Assembly: GCF_001895145.1 (NCBI RefSeq)
Contig: NZ_BDIR01000016.1
Span: forward strand, 1 to 44,525
Length of the DNA: 44,525 nt
DNA from: Arcobacter sp. LA11
GTDB taxonomy: Bacteria > Campylobacterota > Campylobacteria > Campylobacterales > Arcobacteraceae
Direction of reading: 5' to 3'
The notes under the pieces are model-generated. The model did not search any database. It had not been told where the DNA came from and saw only the letters and a list, made by a program, of their open reading frames with translations. Shown here one piece after another: positions 42,001 through 44,525 of this stretch. A program made the translations under genes and the position numbers. How positions within the stretch are numbered: the stretch's first letter is position 1; each line of letters opens with the position of its first letter.

Positions 42001-44525
42001 AACTATTGATATTACTTTAGATGCAGCCGGAACTGATATTATAGCAGATGGTGATACTGATAGATTAATTACAGTTGAAGGAATAATTGCAACGGCACAA
42101 GCTGACACAATTATAGGTAATGACCAAAATAATGTATTTGAAGGTAGAGCTAGTAATGATACGTTAGTTGGAAATGCAGGAGATGATACTATCTTAGGTG
42201 GTGCAAATGATGATACTATCTCAGGTGGTAGTGGTGATGATACTCTTGATGGTGGTGTAGGGACAGATTGGTTAGATTATTCTACGAGTGATTCTGGTGC
42301 AGCAACTTCTATCAATGTAAACTTAAGAGCACAAACAGCAACAGGAGATGGTACTGATACTATTACAACTTTTGAGCATATTAGAATGGGTAATGGAACT
42401 AATATTATTGAAGGTGATGCAGAATTTAACTCTATTGTTGGTGGTACTGGAGATGATACCTTAAGTTATAGTGGTACAACTGATTCTGTAACTATTAATA
42501 TTACAGGAAGCGGTAGTGGTAATGTTTCTGGTGATGGTAATGATGTATTTGAAAATATTGAAGATTTTATTGGTTCAAATCAAACTGATACATTAAATAA
42601 TGACTCAATAGATGGAATAGAATTTGATGGTTTAGATGCAACTGATAAAGTTGATTATACAGGGTTAGGAACAGCTGCAACAGTTACTATTGATAATACA
42701 AATCCTATAACAGTTACAAGTGTAGGACAAACAGATACATTAACAAATGTTGAACATATTGTTACTGGAAGTGGTGATGATACATTCAACTATACAGGAA
42801 CAACTAATGTAACTATTCTTGATGCAGGTGCAGGAACTGATAGTTTATCATTATCTGGTACAGTTGATTTATCAGGTATTACTTTATTAAACTTTGAAGA
42901 TATCTCAGTAGCAGATGGAAATACTGCAACAATAAGTGCAATTAATTTAGATGATGAGACTTTAACAATAAACACAAATACAACAGGTATTCTTAATATT
43001 GTCGCAACATCTACACCTATTGATCATGATTTTGATGGAATTACAAAAAACGGTACAGGAACAGTTAATTTAATAGTAAATAATAGTGTTGATTTAACTG
43101 GACATGATATAAATGGAACAAACAATATAATTGATGAAATTCAAGTTACAAGTGGAACTGTAACTTTAACTGAAGCACAAGTAACAAGTGGAACAGTTGT
43201 TGTAAATGGAGCAGGAAGTGCTGTTGTAGAAGTAAGCTCTGATAGTTCAACTGATTTTAGTGCAGTATTAGCTTTAGATACAGCTTCTAATGAAACTATT
43301 CAATTTACTGCAAACTCTACATTTAGTGGAGATTTTGGTGATTCAAATATAACTGTAGATACAGGAGCAACACTAACAACTACATTTAATAAACTAAATG
43401 GGAAGACAGCAGTTTTAAGTGGTGATGGTAATGTTACTTTAAGTGATGCAAATGTTGATGCCTCAGATGTAGATGATGTAGCAGCTGCAATAAATGGAGC
43501 AGTAACAGCTACAATAACAACAGGAGCAGTAACAAGTACTTTAGCTGCAATTACAAATGTAAATACAAGTGATAATATAACATTTACAACAAATGATACA
43601 ACAGGTGTTGATGCTTCTGATTTAGTTGCTCTTAATGCAAAAGTAGATGTATCAGATTATAGTTCAATAATTGGTTTAACAGAAGTATTTAGTACTGCAA
43701 ATGTAGGAACAGTAGTTAGTAATGCTTTAGGATTGTTAGATGGCAATGAAACTGCTGAGATTACTGGAGGAGCTATAAGTGCAAGTGATGTAAATAGTAT
43801 AGCAGGAGCAACTAGTGGAGCAGTAACAGCAACAATAACAACAGGAGCAGTAACAAGCACACTAGGAGCGATAGGGAATGTAGATGTAAATGATGTAATA
43901 ACATTTACAACAAACGATACAAGCGTAGATGCGAGTGATTTAGTAGATTTAAATGCTTTAGTAGATAACTTCACAACAACATCAGTAGCAACAATAACAG
44001 AAGCATATAATACAGTAGGCTTAACAACAGAGATAAGTGATGCCTTAGCAATAGTAGCAAATGCAAATGTAACAATAACAGGCGGAAGTATCAGTGTAGC
44101 AAATACAAATACAATAGATGGTGCAACAACAGGAGTAGTAACAACAGATATAACTGAAACAGATGCAACAACATTAGCAACACTAACAGATGCAAATGGG
44201 AATAATGTATATACAGCAACAATAAATACAGCTTCAGTAGATGCCTCAGTGTTTAATGGAATATCAACAGTAATAGATAACCTAACAGATGGAGGAGTTA
44301 CAACATTAACAGAAGATGCAGCAGATTTCGCAGAAGTAAATACAGCCTTAACAGGTGGAGTGTTAGATGGGAATGAAGCAGTAACAATAACAGGAGCAAT
44401 AAGCGCAACAAATGTAAATGGAATCCTAGGAAATACAAGTGGGATAGTGACAGCAACCGTGTCAAGTGATACAGCTTCAAATTTAAATACAAATCTAAGT
44501 AATGCAAGTGCTTCTGATTCATTAA
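18068..44525 (+). CDS. Giant RTX/hemolysin-type Ca-binding repeat protein, 3' end outside window
   Basis: Open frame of 8,819 codons (26.5 kb) that reaches the window edge with no stop seen. I read the first 700 codons and spot-checked the frame at 22.1, 30.0, 35.4, 41.5 and 44.5 kb. Residues 1-125 form a non-Sec N-terminal module ('LEYQLVGGDIVIDIPNYG' ... 'TLGDILSEVEEI'), resembling BapA/LapA-type adhesin prefixes. An acidic Pro/Glu linker spans about 127-208, and a beta-rich domain about 208-445. Repeats occupy about 445-8262: VDYS strands, IENVIGSxxNDTITGD and GGxGNDTL nonapeptides. A distinct beta-strand repeat region then runs to the edge. GG-x-G-x-D nonapeptides bind Ca2+ and fold outside the cell. 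Family members are exported by type I secretion using a C-terminal signal (not in this window) and commonly act as surface adhesins or biofilm matrix proteins. Function here is inferred. Confidence 0.93.
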   Translation, partial: MATDNKYVKYQNKTVKLIDKPQADENISVYVRPGDLVDFKIPGVDLEELEYQLVGGDIVIDIPNYGTFTFVSMALMGYNDTPPRFLTNSGKQMTLGDILSEVEEINALPIDSLVSSVEINIPDNTARENEEGDSTENNPQSTPQIIIQEVEVAADENPEDDESPAEFEQPPIEIPELVEESPFKSRDDAPDSNSKTEESVTEGATPTLTFDIDVQHLSLSDNTGETTTLTVEGGGGTSYDNIYPDTNTTADRASIIKQTDAEVIDYSNITSTTANSVVINADNNTFFGSDTISRTIVINPSQPEGFALEKITLSSSSAIDGFVAAYGTVVGSTWVIQKDDPNTSEIDGFQLNSTGGIEVTFSLNRVQSNPNFEVNIAVESIFSLENVSPENLATIETPVTTFLTYEKSYGANVKEISNINDPDEYLFDSFVNGQGQVVETGFVITSNINDNIIYGSETVSNTINGGISNDTVTTGVENDTIYGNAGNDTITSGLGDDIVDGGDGDRDTLDFSSIDNLNNIGVDANLTSGIVTGDGNDTVSGIEDIIGTQDNDTLTGDSSVNILKGEDGVDTLFGNAGDDTLEGGASSDTLEGGLGDDLLKGDSGNDTVSYKNATSSTTAGVTVNLEDDVNNPSKGSASGIDGNDTLYDFENVIGSNFNDTITGNGSSNIINALDGDDYIVGLTGNDTIDGGEGVDTVDFSNASSSEEIDLSINRARGAEGTDRLYNIENVIGSDHKDEITGNDENNVLDGREDDDTISGGLGDDTLLGGLDDDTLLGGLGDDTINGGEDSDTANYNDITTGGVEVSLKTQNVSQDTVNAGDDVLIDIENLIGTTFDDTLDGDSIANSIIGGAGNDTITTGGVSGLGNDYIDGGSGSDDLLSFIDSPNAITLDLAVTSSQDSGFGSLIIRNIENVEGSNNNDIIKGNLSANTLYGLDGNDTLVGREGNDFLDGGADIDEVDYSDASTAVNLTLAEIGLTATASIGSEQDTIKDIENITGSNFADTLGGNSQDNSIDAGLGDDLLIASNGNDIYEGRAGSDTVDYSSRSNSINVELKANQEAKLQENLIDKDSLFNIENVIGSTVNDTIKGDSLDNTLKGQEGDDTLYGAGGNDYIDGGIEADSSQGNDTVDYSATIISGVTVDLSNTGQQNISGTEGFDTIVNIENIVGSGFDDILSGNAEDNTLDGAGGDDTLKGGAGDDSFIGGTGVDTVDYSDVTQDLNVDLKSLTPTQVAPGQGTDSFNSIEGVIGGSGDDTLIGTDGANNIVGGSGDDTLSGYGVTDGSGGVDTIDGGADKDLISFGFTSDKLEIDLSNSSEQNSGVGKLVVTNVEDIYGGYGDDTLTGSNEDNTINGSIGSDKLFGSAGSDTLNGGKDSDHHRFTITSNGTISFIVGGVLISATGANASEQISNIIAEFNSQNASNILELGTIGTDGTYIYVDSEQTVNTPVNLTQKNDFVAIDTVDYSTLSGISVNVDMTAQTVIKTDGGTTTTDTIIDIEEVIGGSGNDTLIGDANDNILRGGAGDDSIDGGLGSDTLYGDAGNDSFISSVGDGIDTIYGGADSDTVDYSVESNNIVVTLDGVNQTRVKINGTDNDFIQEVENIITGSGDDTVTGDSNDNTFFTNDGDDTVQGGEGDDYFDGGDNTAGIGDKADYSYLTGSTGINVDLSSNSATDLGAGTEVGSDTLVNIENVLGSKNDDIIEGNSLNNTLEGALGADSLVGNDGDDTLLGGTGNDILKGGIGNDILNGGADIDTADFSDANAGVNIDLSDTGSVAIGAGLGTDTFIDIEGAIGGDYDDTLKGTEDANSLVGGIGNDTLLGNGTDSLTTPDTYDYLDGGAGDEDFVSYDGETGNVTLNLGLNYTTNSGDGHIFNDSDNSVFNYQDGGAAGNVQIKNVENLQGGDGDDTFIGNDSSNTLFGGAGDDLLSGGSGNNYLDGGTNNVLGDTADYSNITNSLGIGADFNAGTDSGSLFGEVNYNGTQVDVLKDIENLRASKNDDTIIGDTDDNVSNVFEGMGGADIINGGSGDDTIYGAQNGNDLTSIDTADIDTADTLSGGSGNDTVYGQTGDDTLIGNEGIDTLNGGSGSDTVDYLYLDSGNDSVSVDFTSNSANDSSDTDTLINIENASGSKNNDTFIMASGTTSNIIDGKNGIDTIDYSNYTTNAITVDLGNSASQEITTGDNDTILNIENLIGTALDDTITGSNSDNTLNGSEGSDRFFSSSGNDTIDGGVDATSNDTDIADYSNASTRIIVTGGNSVNKNTGFTDTLQNIEEIQGTDFLDTMTGGASKDIFKGGDSSDTLDGSAGDDTLYGENGDDTLIGGTGNDELRGGNNLTAGDTVDYSSRNESVTLTLNSGSGTTTVGVSGETDSLFEIENIRGSQVDDEITGDANANVLNGFTGDDTLIGGAGIDTLKGGDDDDTLSGGSEVDYIFGEEGDDTIVDSEFTGDEIDGGTNTTVGDTIDYHNLTDGVTLNLNDSNTSSVFVKVGSDVTNHKIENIENVIGTDDIDDITGNSSNNTLDGRNGNDILNGGAGEDYISGGADNDTLVGGANNDELYGDAGDDTLKGGAGNDILNGGADNDTADFSDANASVNIDLGASGLVNIGAGLGSDTFISIEGAIGGDFDDTLRGTTGQNTLIGGEGNDTLYGLGTTGGVDYLDGGDGTEDFVSFNYAAASSGIKVDLSNTGAQDINGGADDLIIKNIENIEGGTGNDSITGNASDNTINSISGDDTIFASGGSDTIDGGAHTTGDTVDYTSQSGITVNVQADNSILVTKSTGTDTLTNIENLVASAGDDVINGNDSSNTLYGGDGNDTIDGKGGDDSLYGEDGDDTLIGGTGNDLLNGGNDTDTVDYSDRTDGIDLTLVDGDGTAFIDTNDDGLKVHTPGEEEDTLVDVENVIGSQDHDIIVGDAGINTFKGESGNDSLAGGAGADRLEGGEGNDTLQGDAGADTIYGNTGADTFVQTAVLNDTAGDLIYGGSEADSSRGSDTVDYSSISSGVTVNLNDTGLGNVTVGSSVDDHQLSNIENIIGSTGNDTIQGDSADNILDGHIGTDDTISYANTTSSVTVNLGSLINSDIDFDATNENIAAQSGTSNTDGTDTLSNFENIIGSANDDTLIGDSSANTINGGIGDDLLLGGAGSDSLIGGTGENTVSYALESAVDASLRAGTGKVGADTDQFTDIQNIIGTTGNDTIEGDSGDNTLNAGAGIDTLSYAGADSSDSSGVTVDLKLGVVDTINDGTDTISGFENIIGSNKNDILTGDASNNTIDAGQGNDTLSGGDGTDELNGGSGNDVFTITSLDVDGNNDVINGDGNTDTIDYSAINSAYHVEVNLDTPSAEVFNGTTSLDSDTISGIENIIGSSNDDTIIGDANSNKLEGKGGDDTLDGAGGIDSLLGGAGNDTIIQKDGETTGDIIDGGSHNSTGDTVDYSNVSSSIDVTLLDGGITSDVKIASVNDHTVRNIENIIGSSVSDTLTGNNAVNTLLGGDGDDTIDGGLGADYLDGQGENLGNKLTYESISNSVRIDLKNNTAITDLDSDGFTFDGSGNNTDADDEQDTILNFKIAEGSTNDDILIAGDSGNTLLGGDGDDTLYSGLGDDRLEGGLGQNLFKLGTDEANNGIDTVVGGLDVDTADYSDITNTSRDITVDLAGASARTVTISGVASDTLQSVENVIGGAGNDNITGDNEDNRLEGGLGDDTLDGEVGKDLLYGGAGNDTIKGGIDEDTIYGDANNDILEGEDGDDSLFGGAGDDTLAGGAGIDYLDGGAQDSVGDSVVFSSETGKLDLNLRDVDVNGFAQAKLDNIGDDYLKDIENITATNQDDYIGGNASTNTIIALNGDDTIVGDGGIDYLEGGEGDDIFKAGLDANGDKILEDGDDGADIIDGGTLDETNGDTVDYSAISKSINVTLNGSTDTTVQITDYANDTIKNIENVIGSSANDIITGDSNDNTLDGSVGADTLYGAGGNDTLIGGTGIDTVDYTSAGAKVVVDMSIVNAEVSQDGDGGIDNLIDVEKVIGSTYGDTIDGNDDANTLYGGAGSDTISGGLGADDLSGYGLSSGSDSHIDTVSYAYVGSADEVSVNLNAGTGVVDVSGDTTDSDTLSDFENVIGGAGNDTIVGSNDVNILKAGAGNDTLTGLNGDDDLQGEAGNDTFIATGVNDGVDTIDGGIDSDTVDYSVLGVGNEITLTLAETGNTNQITIAGGGDADNIKNIENVIASQGIDTITGNSEQNTIFGQDGNDIVDGKAGDDSLYGEDGDDTLKGGTGDDYIHGGNNTAVGDTVDYSDATSAVTVDMSGSSVSVGAGLGTDTLVDIENALGSDYDDTFHSDINNANTFYGGNEQTVGDTVDYYNYANGLTDANDKIIVDMNAGTVAITNDGVATVTDGLDDIENITATAGDDTITGDGEDNTLLGLAGDDTIAGGLGNDYLDASSGNDDRVDYSYSATGVTVDLVNGTGIVNASDSDTLIGFENVTGTNDNDTIILKSSAGSLAGVENEIDGGSGTDTVSYEDYTDDLTINMGAGAVATGDNDILTNIENVKGGTGNDTFQTNSAVSNRIDGNDGNDTLDYSTINQTVSVTLNGSTPSVVTIGGGLANDTVLNIENISGGSVNDTIIGDSEDNTLYGNAGDDTLNGVDGNDTLFGGADNDSLIGGAGLDSIEGGEGDDDIEGGSEKDIIYGDSSTNLALSGNDTIDAGTGNDTVYGGLGDDSIEGNANDDKLVGDAGVDIINGGTGSDTIYGDDEANVLVTGSGDTLSGGLGNDKLYGGYGDDTLAGNENDDEIYGGAGIDTVDYRSATSGVTVDLGNDGSTSQNIGGGQGLDKITEVENVLGSSFDDKFYANIAVNNRFDGGTNSGTETDADEVNGDTVDYSDKLDQSGDSVTVNLSTDGIATVVDASGVTTTDTLINIENITGTAGNDVITGSDEKNTLKGMSGNDTLQGGDGIDTIDGGAGIDKAIYTYAGSSVNVDLDSETAVVNGTDSDTLIDIENIDGSSHDDNIIMKAGDNPNVIDGAGGDDTVSYEKYTTDVTVSLKTTASQTVTGSDNDTLLNIENLVGGTGDDTLTGSDAVDNSLEGGAGDDSFIVSTGNDYIDGGSEASSARGRDTIDYSSLTDGDTDVSTGGLNVSLNGSNVVNLTVDSDNSGTYTGSDKVDEIINVENVIGTQNSDTITGDTAVNTLSGQAGNDILDGGSDADTLIGGAGNDTFKGGAGDFDDVIYGGNFDGTTHTDSGTDTIDYSSAVSSVTVNLDDTTGESVVSGATGYGKSIDQGLDSLFGIENIVGSTLSDSFVSASGETNIIDGGDNGLEGDTIDYSSKATTIDVTLNGSTLTDVTITGDSNDQIQNIENVIGSTSADTIFGDNEVNTLDGNQGDDTLSGGAGNDRIIGGAGVNTVSYDYSTSTGVTVDLDAGTGVINASDSDVLSQIQNVIGTDFVDEITGNSEVNTLTGGTGNDTFYSSLNNDQINGGNDSDTMDYSNSTGNKISVDLSSSSNVLVDESSGDFSSPIYTDTLNSIENITGTQNNDTITGNTSVNILDGGDGADTLNGHGGADIINAGANDDLIVMTNEAQAAGDDIDGETGFDTIDYQGLGQGVTINMDGVTDVNVTVGATTNHHTFTGIENIIATNEIDNITGDSNANKIIGMSEDDTVFGQGGNDKLYGGNEANDLVGSGNDTLDGQTGDDTIYGGDGLDRLIGGDGKDILYGDAGADSLLGEIGDDTIFGGADNDDIKGGLGADSMSGNAGDDVFTFQRSDVDDDIIYGGDSSADDGTDTVDYSQSFNGMEIVLGEGNAQGTATSADQGNDSLYGIENVIGSNTDVYSDTITGNSEVNTLSGLAGDDTLYGLAGADTLLGGADDDELHGGNDSDSIDGGTGDDKIYGDAAADNLTGGTGDDTFFLSANDGLDVIDGNADSDTIDYSAITTGTPGTDGVVVTLNGSTQTTVTINGVNQDLITNIENVVGTSNNDTFTGDAGDNSLSGGAGIDEVRYDYATSGVTVDLENGTATETAGTDTLSSIENVLGSNFDDTFITASGVTNVIDGAGHTNGDMIDYSSRNNSINVTLNGSTLTTVAVSGDNDDHIRNIEHVTGSTNDDTITGDTSVNTLLGMDGDDTISGNGGADYIDGGAGDDEITGGADADSLFGGADNDIFKGTDFTGDEIDGGSNTTAGDTVDYSAVATHGVTIDLDTTNTSIVTINAQTHIVTDIENVIGTDQADNITGDSNNNILSGNDGADIISGEEGEDTIIGGLGVDELHGGDNTDIIYGDDEASTDVAGANDTLFGDAGNDSLYGGYGDDTLDGGVGSDRLFGGAGSDTADYTNATSAIEANLVNKRVDIGVTDIDNLSSIENITGSDLATGDTIIGDSNDNTLLGLAGDDTISEGAGADFVEGGAGDDYIIAGAGDDHIDGDTSGGNDGSDTLDYSTLTLTGSGIDIDLSDTSAQLVHTSYGNDTITNIENVVGSDNNDTISGNSLSNTLEGGRGNDSLVGLDGADRLIGGADEDTADYSLGSPTAGIDIDMTKVQTDNDTSTYRVQNDGFGNREFIDGIENIIGTNHNDTIYGADGTNTLIGGAGDDTLRGGAGADYLDGGADDDTVDFSDLTDNNDALVLDLDTNDTTADGSSGKATSNGTEDFIVNIEHVVGTEKDDEITGDHNQNTIIGGDGSDTLRFDYANVDATVGVTVDLSAAAASRVVNDRFGNTEYIDQIENIVGSDLSDTIIGDSEDNKLEGLAGIDSLFGNSGNDTLVGGDGADSFRGGLGADTIYGGAENPALNDGFNDVVDYSQSTSGVEVNLSTTGSYTISNEEVKNFGTQAANGDGIGNDRLYDIQNIIGSDNGNDILIGNSEVNTIFAGGNSDTILGAGGADTIYGQGGDDTILGGLDGDTIYGGDNLADDGDADWADYSYITLADGTQLTIDLNDTAKEVQDSSDSNIFDNLIDIENVKGGANNDILIGENSSYTQVNTLDGYKGDDTFYASKGVDHIIGGEGIDTLDYSNIDTDGSTGNTDDDGNAVTVDLGTGSAINDGFENGGTPVVDIISGIEVVIGTRGNDTLYGDAFSNTLNGLDGNDIIEGREGTDSLLGGAGNDTIDGGDNNDIINGQADNDTLTGGLGNDTLDGGAGNDSFIFDKGNDTITGGADSDHLSYSASADYGVTVTLGDGTGTVEADVDGTDILLDHIETITGSNLKDIITGYNGTDNGGNYNDTFLSSGGRDTINAGIGNDVIEAGTGNDLINGQAGNDTIDGNGGTDTVTFEDAGQGIIVHLDAVDDTRTATTNSVEVVEDGFSGQDQVSNVEYVIGSNYDDTIGGSSSYNSISSGTGDDTLFISLGDDDLDGGTGTDWISNQKLDSSISLTNQSGYNRGTTLTNIDNILDVNEAVTGTGATNGRYFLANNNANSMILYGGDDRAVGYSGDDIYDLGAGNDIAYAATGNDTILGGIGTDTVDYRSWVGTNQAIVFDAENTLSIDVDSNLDGTTDVTADFYIVTNDGRGATDYINSVENFTGDNYNDTIKFDDNANVINSVEGNDTVWGRGGSDTIYAGTGADIVYGGNAEDIDGSGTVDGENSADTIYGQNGNDTLYGEAGDDYIDGGENDDTIYGGDGDDRLIGGIDNDTIYDGDGNDSISAGADDDIVYNSVGVDTIDGGTHSIGDRLLFQGTDANANGIWVDLTSTSNNARDMYDNTETITNIEHVTGTDNSDTVVGNDEINTLLMGDGNDTVYASHANDYIDGGDGDEDLLDFSTITTLNGVDIDINSLNTADYQINGQASASNDVIYNIENVKGSAQNDVIQGKNDALNGNTLWGGAGDDTLYGYKGEDSLLGEADDDTLIGGDDDDYLDGGDDNDTLNGGLGDDNLIGGLGIDTITFEDSIVGEKVNIATIAQGGISANTATGEGNDTLSSIENVIGSNLSDTIYGNSGANSINGGIDNDTLYGMDGVDTINGGADNDYIDGGAGDDSLFGDSGDDTFITTAGDDTITGDTGIDIVDYSTIAETIDITLDAAGTDIIADGDTDRLITVEGIIATAQADTIIGNDQNNVFEGRASNDTLVGNAGDDTILGGANDDTISGGSGDDTLDGGVGTDWLDYSTSDSGAATSINVNLRAQTATGDGTDTITTFEHIRMGNGTNIIEGDAEFNSIVGGTGDDTLSYSGTTDSVTINITGSGSGNVSGDGNDVFENIEDFIGSNQTDTLNNDSIDGIEFDGLDATDKVDYTGLGTAATVTIDNTNPITVTSVGQTDTLTNVEHIVTGSGDDTFNYTGTTNVTILDAGAGTDSLSLSGTVDLSGITLLNFEDISVADGNTATISAINLDDETLTINTNTTGILNIVATSTPIDHDFDGITKNGTGTVNLIVNNSVDLTGHDINGTNNIIDEIQVTSGTVTLTEAQVTSGTVVVNGAGSAVVEVSSDSSTDFSAVLALDTASNETIQFTANSTFSGDFGDSNITVDTGATLTTTFNKLNGKTAVLSGDGNVTLSDANVDASDVDDVAAAINGAVTATITTGAVTSTLAAITNVNTSDNITFTTNDTTGVDASDLVALNAKVDVSDYSSIIGLTEVFSTANVGTVVSNALGLLDGNETAEITGGAISASDVNSIAGATSGAVTATITTGAVTSTLGAIGNVDVNDVITFTTNDTSVDASDLVDLNALVDNFTTTSVATITEAYNTVGLTTEISDALAIVANANVTITGGSISVANTNTIDGATTGVVTTDITETDATTLATLTDANGNNVYTATINTASVDASVFNGISTVIDNLTDGGVTTLTEDAADFAEVNTALTGGVLDGNEAVTITGAISATNVNGILGNTSGIVTATVSSDTASNLNTNLSNASASDSL
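19400..42855 (+). repeat. Composite RTX repeat array, about 77 units
   Basis: Within the giant gene, each unit averages about 303 bp (101 residues). It has (i) 'DTVDYS' and 'VNVDL' beta strands, (ii) 'DTLxNIENVIGSxxNDTITGDSxxN' and (iii) a variable number of 'xLxGGxGND' nonapeptides. I hand-counted about 77 copies of the IENVIG-type motif, from about 19,690 to 42,755. Spacing varies from about 180 to 665 bp, mostly because nonapeptide number changes. The array encodes the Ca2+-binding part. Confidence 0.85.
22190..22440 (+). other. Non-repeat segment inserted in the RTX array
   Basis: Residues about 1375-1458 (SDHHRFTITSNGTISFIVGG ... TYIYVDSEQTV ... TQKNDFVAIDTVDYS) do not follow the repeat pattern. 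They contain aromatic and hydrophobic strand residues, a short beta-sheet-like composition and no GGxGxD motif, although the frame stays open. The regular pattern resumes at 'DTVDYS' about 22,443. It may be a small domain embedded between repeats. Confidence 0.6.
42856..44525 (+). repeat. Second repeat family (beta-strand type, about 105 aa)
   Basis: Near residue 8,262 the nonapeptides stop. A transition stretch (NLDDETLTIN, VNLIVNN) leads to repeats of about 310-320 bp whose starts I place near 43,457, 43,777, 44,092 and 44,402. Shared blocks are 'GAVTATITTGAVTSTL', 'NDTxVDASDLVxLNALVD' and 'NANVTITGGSISVANTN'. The array runs past the window edge. It resembles 'beta strand repeat' regions of giant surface proteins; exact family not recognised. 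Confidence 0.65.

Noticed and set aside
19400..42855. Possible CRISPR array because of the many short repeated DNA blocks
   Set aside because: Repeats are imperfect, variable in spacing and in one coding frame with conserved amino acids, not direct repeats with unique spacers.
21703..44522. Many minus-strand ORFs of 60-105 codons, rich in His/Leu/Tyr or Pro/Ser
   Set aside because: They are antisense images of GGxGNDTL and VDYS repeats, have no ribosome binding sites that stand out, and are in every case inside the giant plus-strand gene.

Overview
This window looks like a chromosomal piece of a low-GC Campylobacterota (Epsilonproteobacteria), most likely an Arcobacter-type organism. That placement is inference. 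It rests on the strongly AT-rich coding, the histidine kinase H-box HHWRQPL (close to the HQWRQPL form common in this phylum), and the housekeeping set (MetX, XseB, RadC-like, CarB). No database search was possible.

Left part (1-12680). A minus-strand gene runs off the left edge. Its M23-peptidase-like domain is interrupted by a LysM domain and its metal ligands look exchanged, so it is a candidate peptidoglycan-targeting effector. Next is a small regulatory/export unit: a consensus sigma70 promoter, two GTAAC-type palindromes, a 45-codon ORF, a MarR-GNAT fusion and a LysE exporter. A divergent HemF-type coproporphyrinogen oxidase faces it. A tight plus-strand trio follows (GGCT-like protein, adenine-deaminase-type amidohydrolase, PTP-like phosphatase), then metX-xseB, radC-like, a convergent XRE regulator, an orphan histidine kinase, an unrecognised membrane protein and a ThiF/MoeB-type E1 enzyme.

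Middle part (12785-17810). carB is translationally coupled to a very short TsaC/YrdC-like protein, followed by a STAND ATPase with a DUF234/PDDEXK-like C-terminus whose nuclease motif looks degenerate. An AT-rich intergenic region with three inverted repeats follows.

Right part (18068-44525, about 59% of the window). One uninterrupted reading frame of at least 8,819 codons, still open at the window edge, encodes a giant RTX-type (hemolysin-type Ca2+-binding repeat) protein. It has a non-Sec N-terminal module, an acidic Pro/Glu linker, an extracellular-looking domain and about 7,800 residues of composite repeat. I hand-counted about 77 copies of an 'IENVIGSxxNDTITGD'-like motif. Each is flanked by DTVDYS/VNVDL strands and GGxGNDTL nonapeptides. 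Near 42.85 kb it changes to a different beta-strand-rich sequence with a period of about 105 residues and a shifted codon choice. Such proteins are normally exported by type I secretion and act as surface adhesins; no secretion genes lie in this window. Numerous minus-strand ORFs rich in His/Leu/Tyr or Pro/Ser in this region are antisense shadows of the repeats. No rRNA, tRNA, CRISPR array or insertion sequence was seen.
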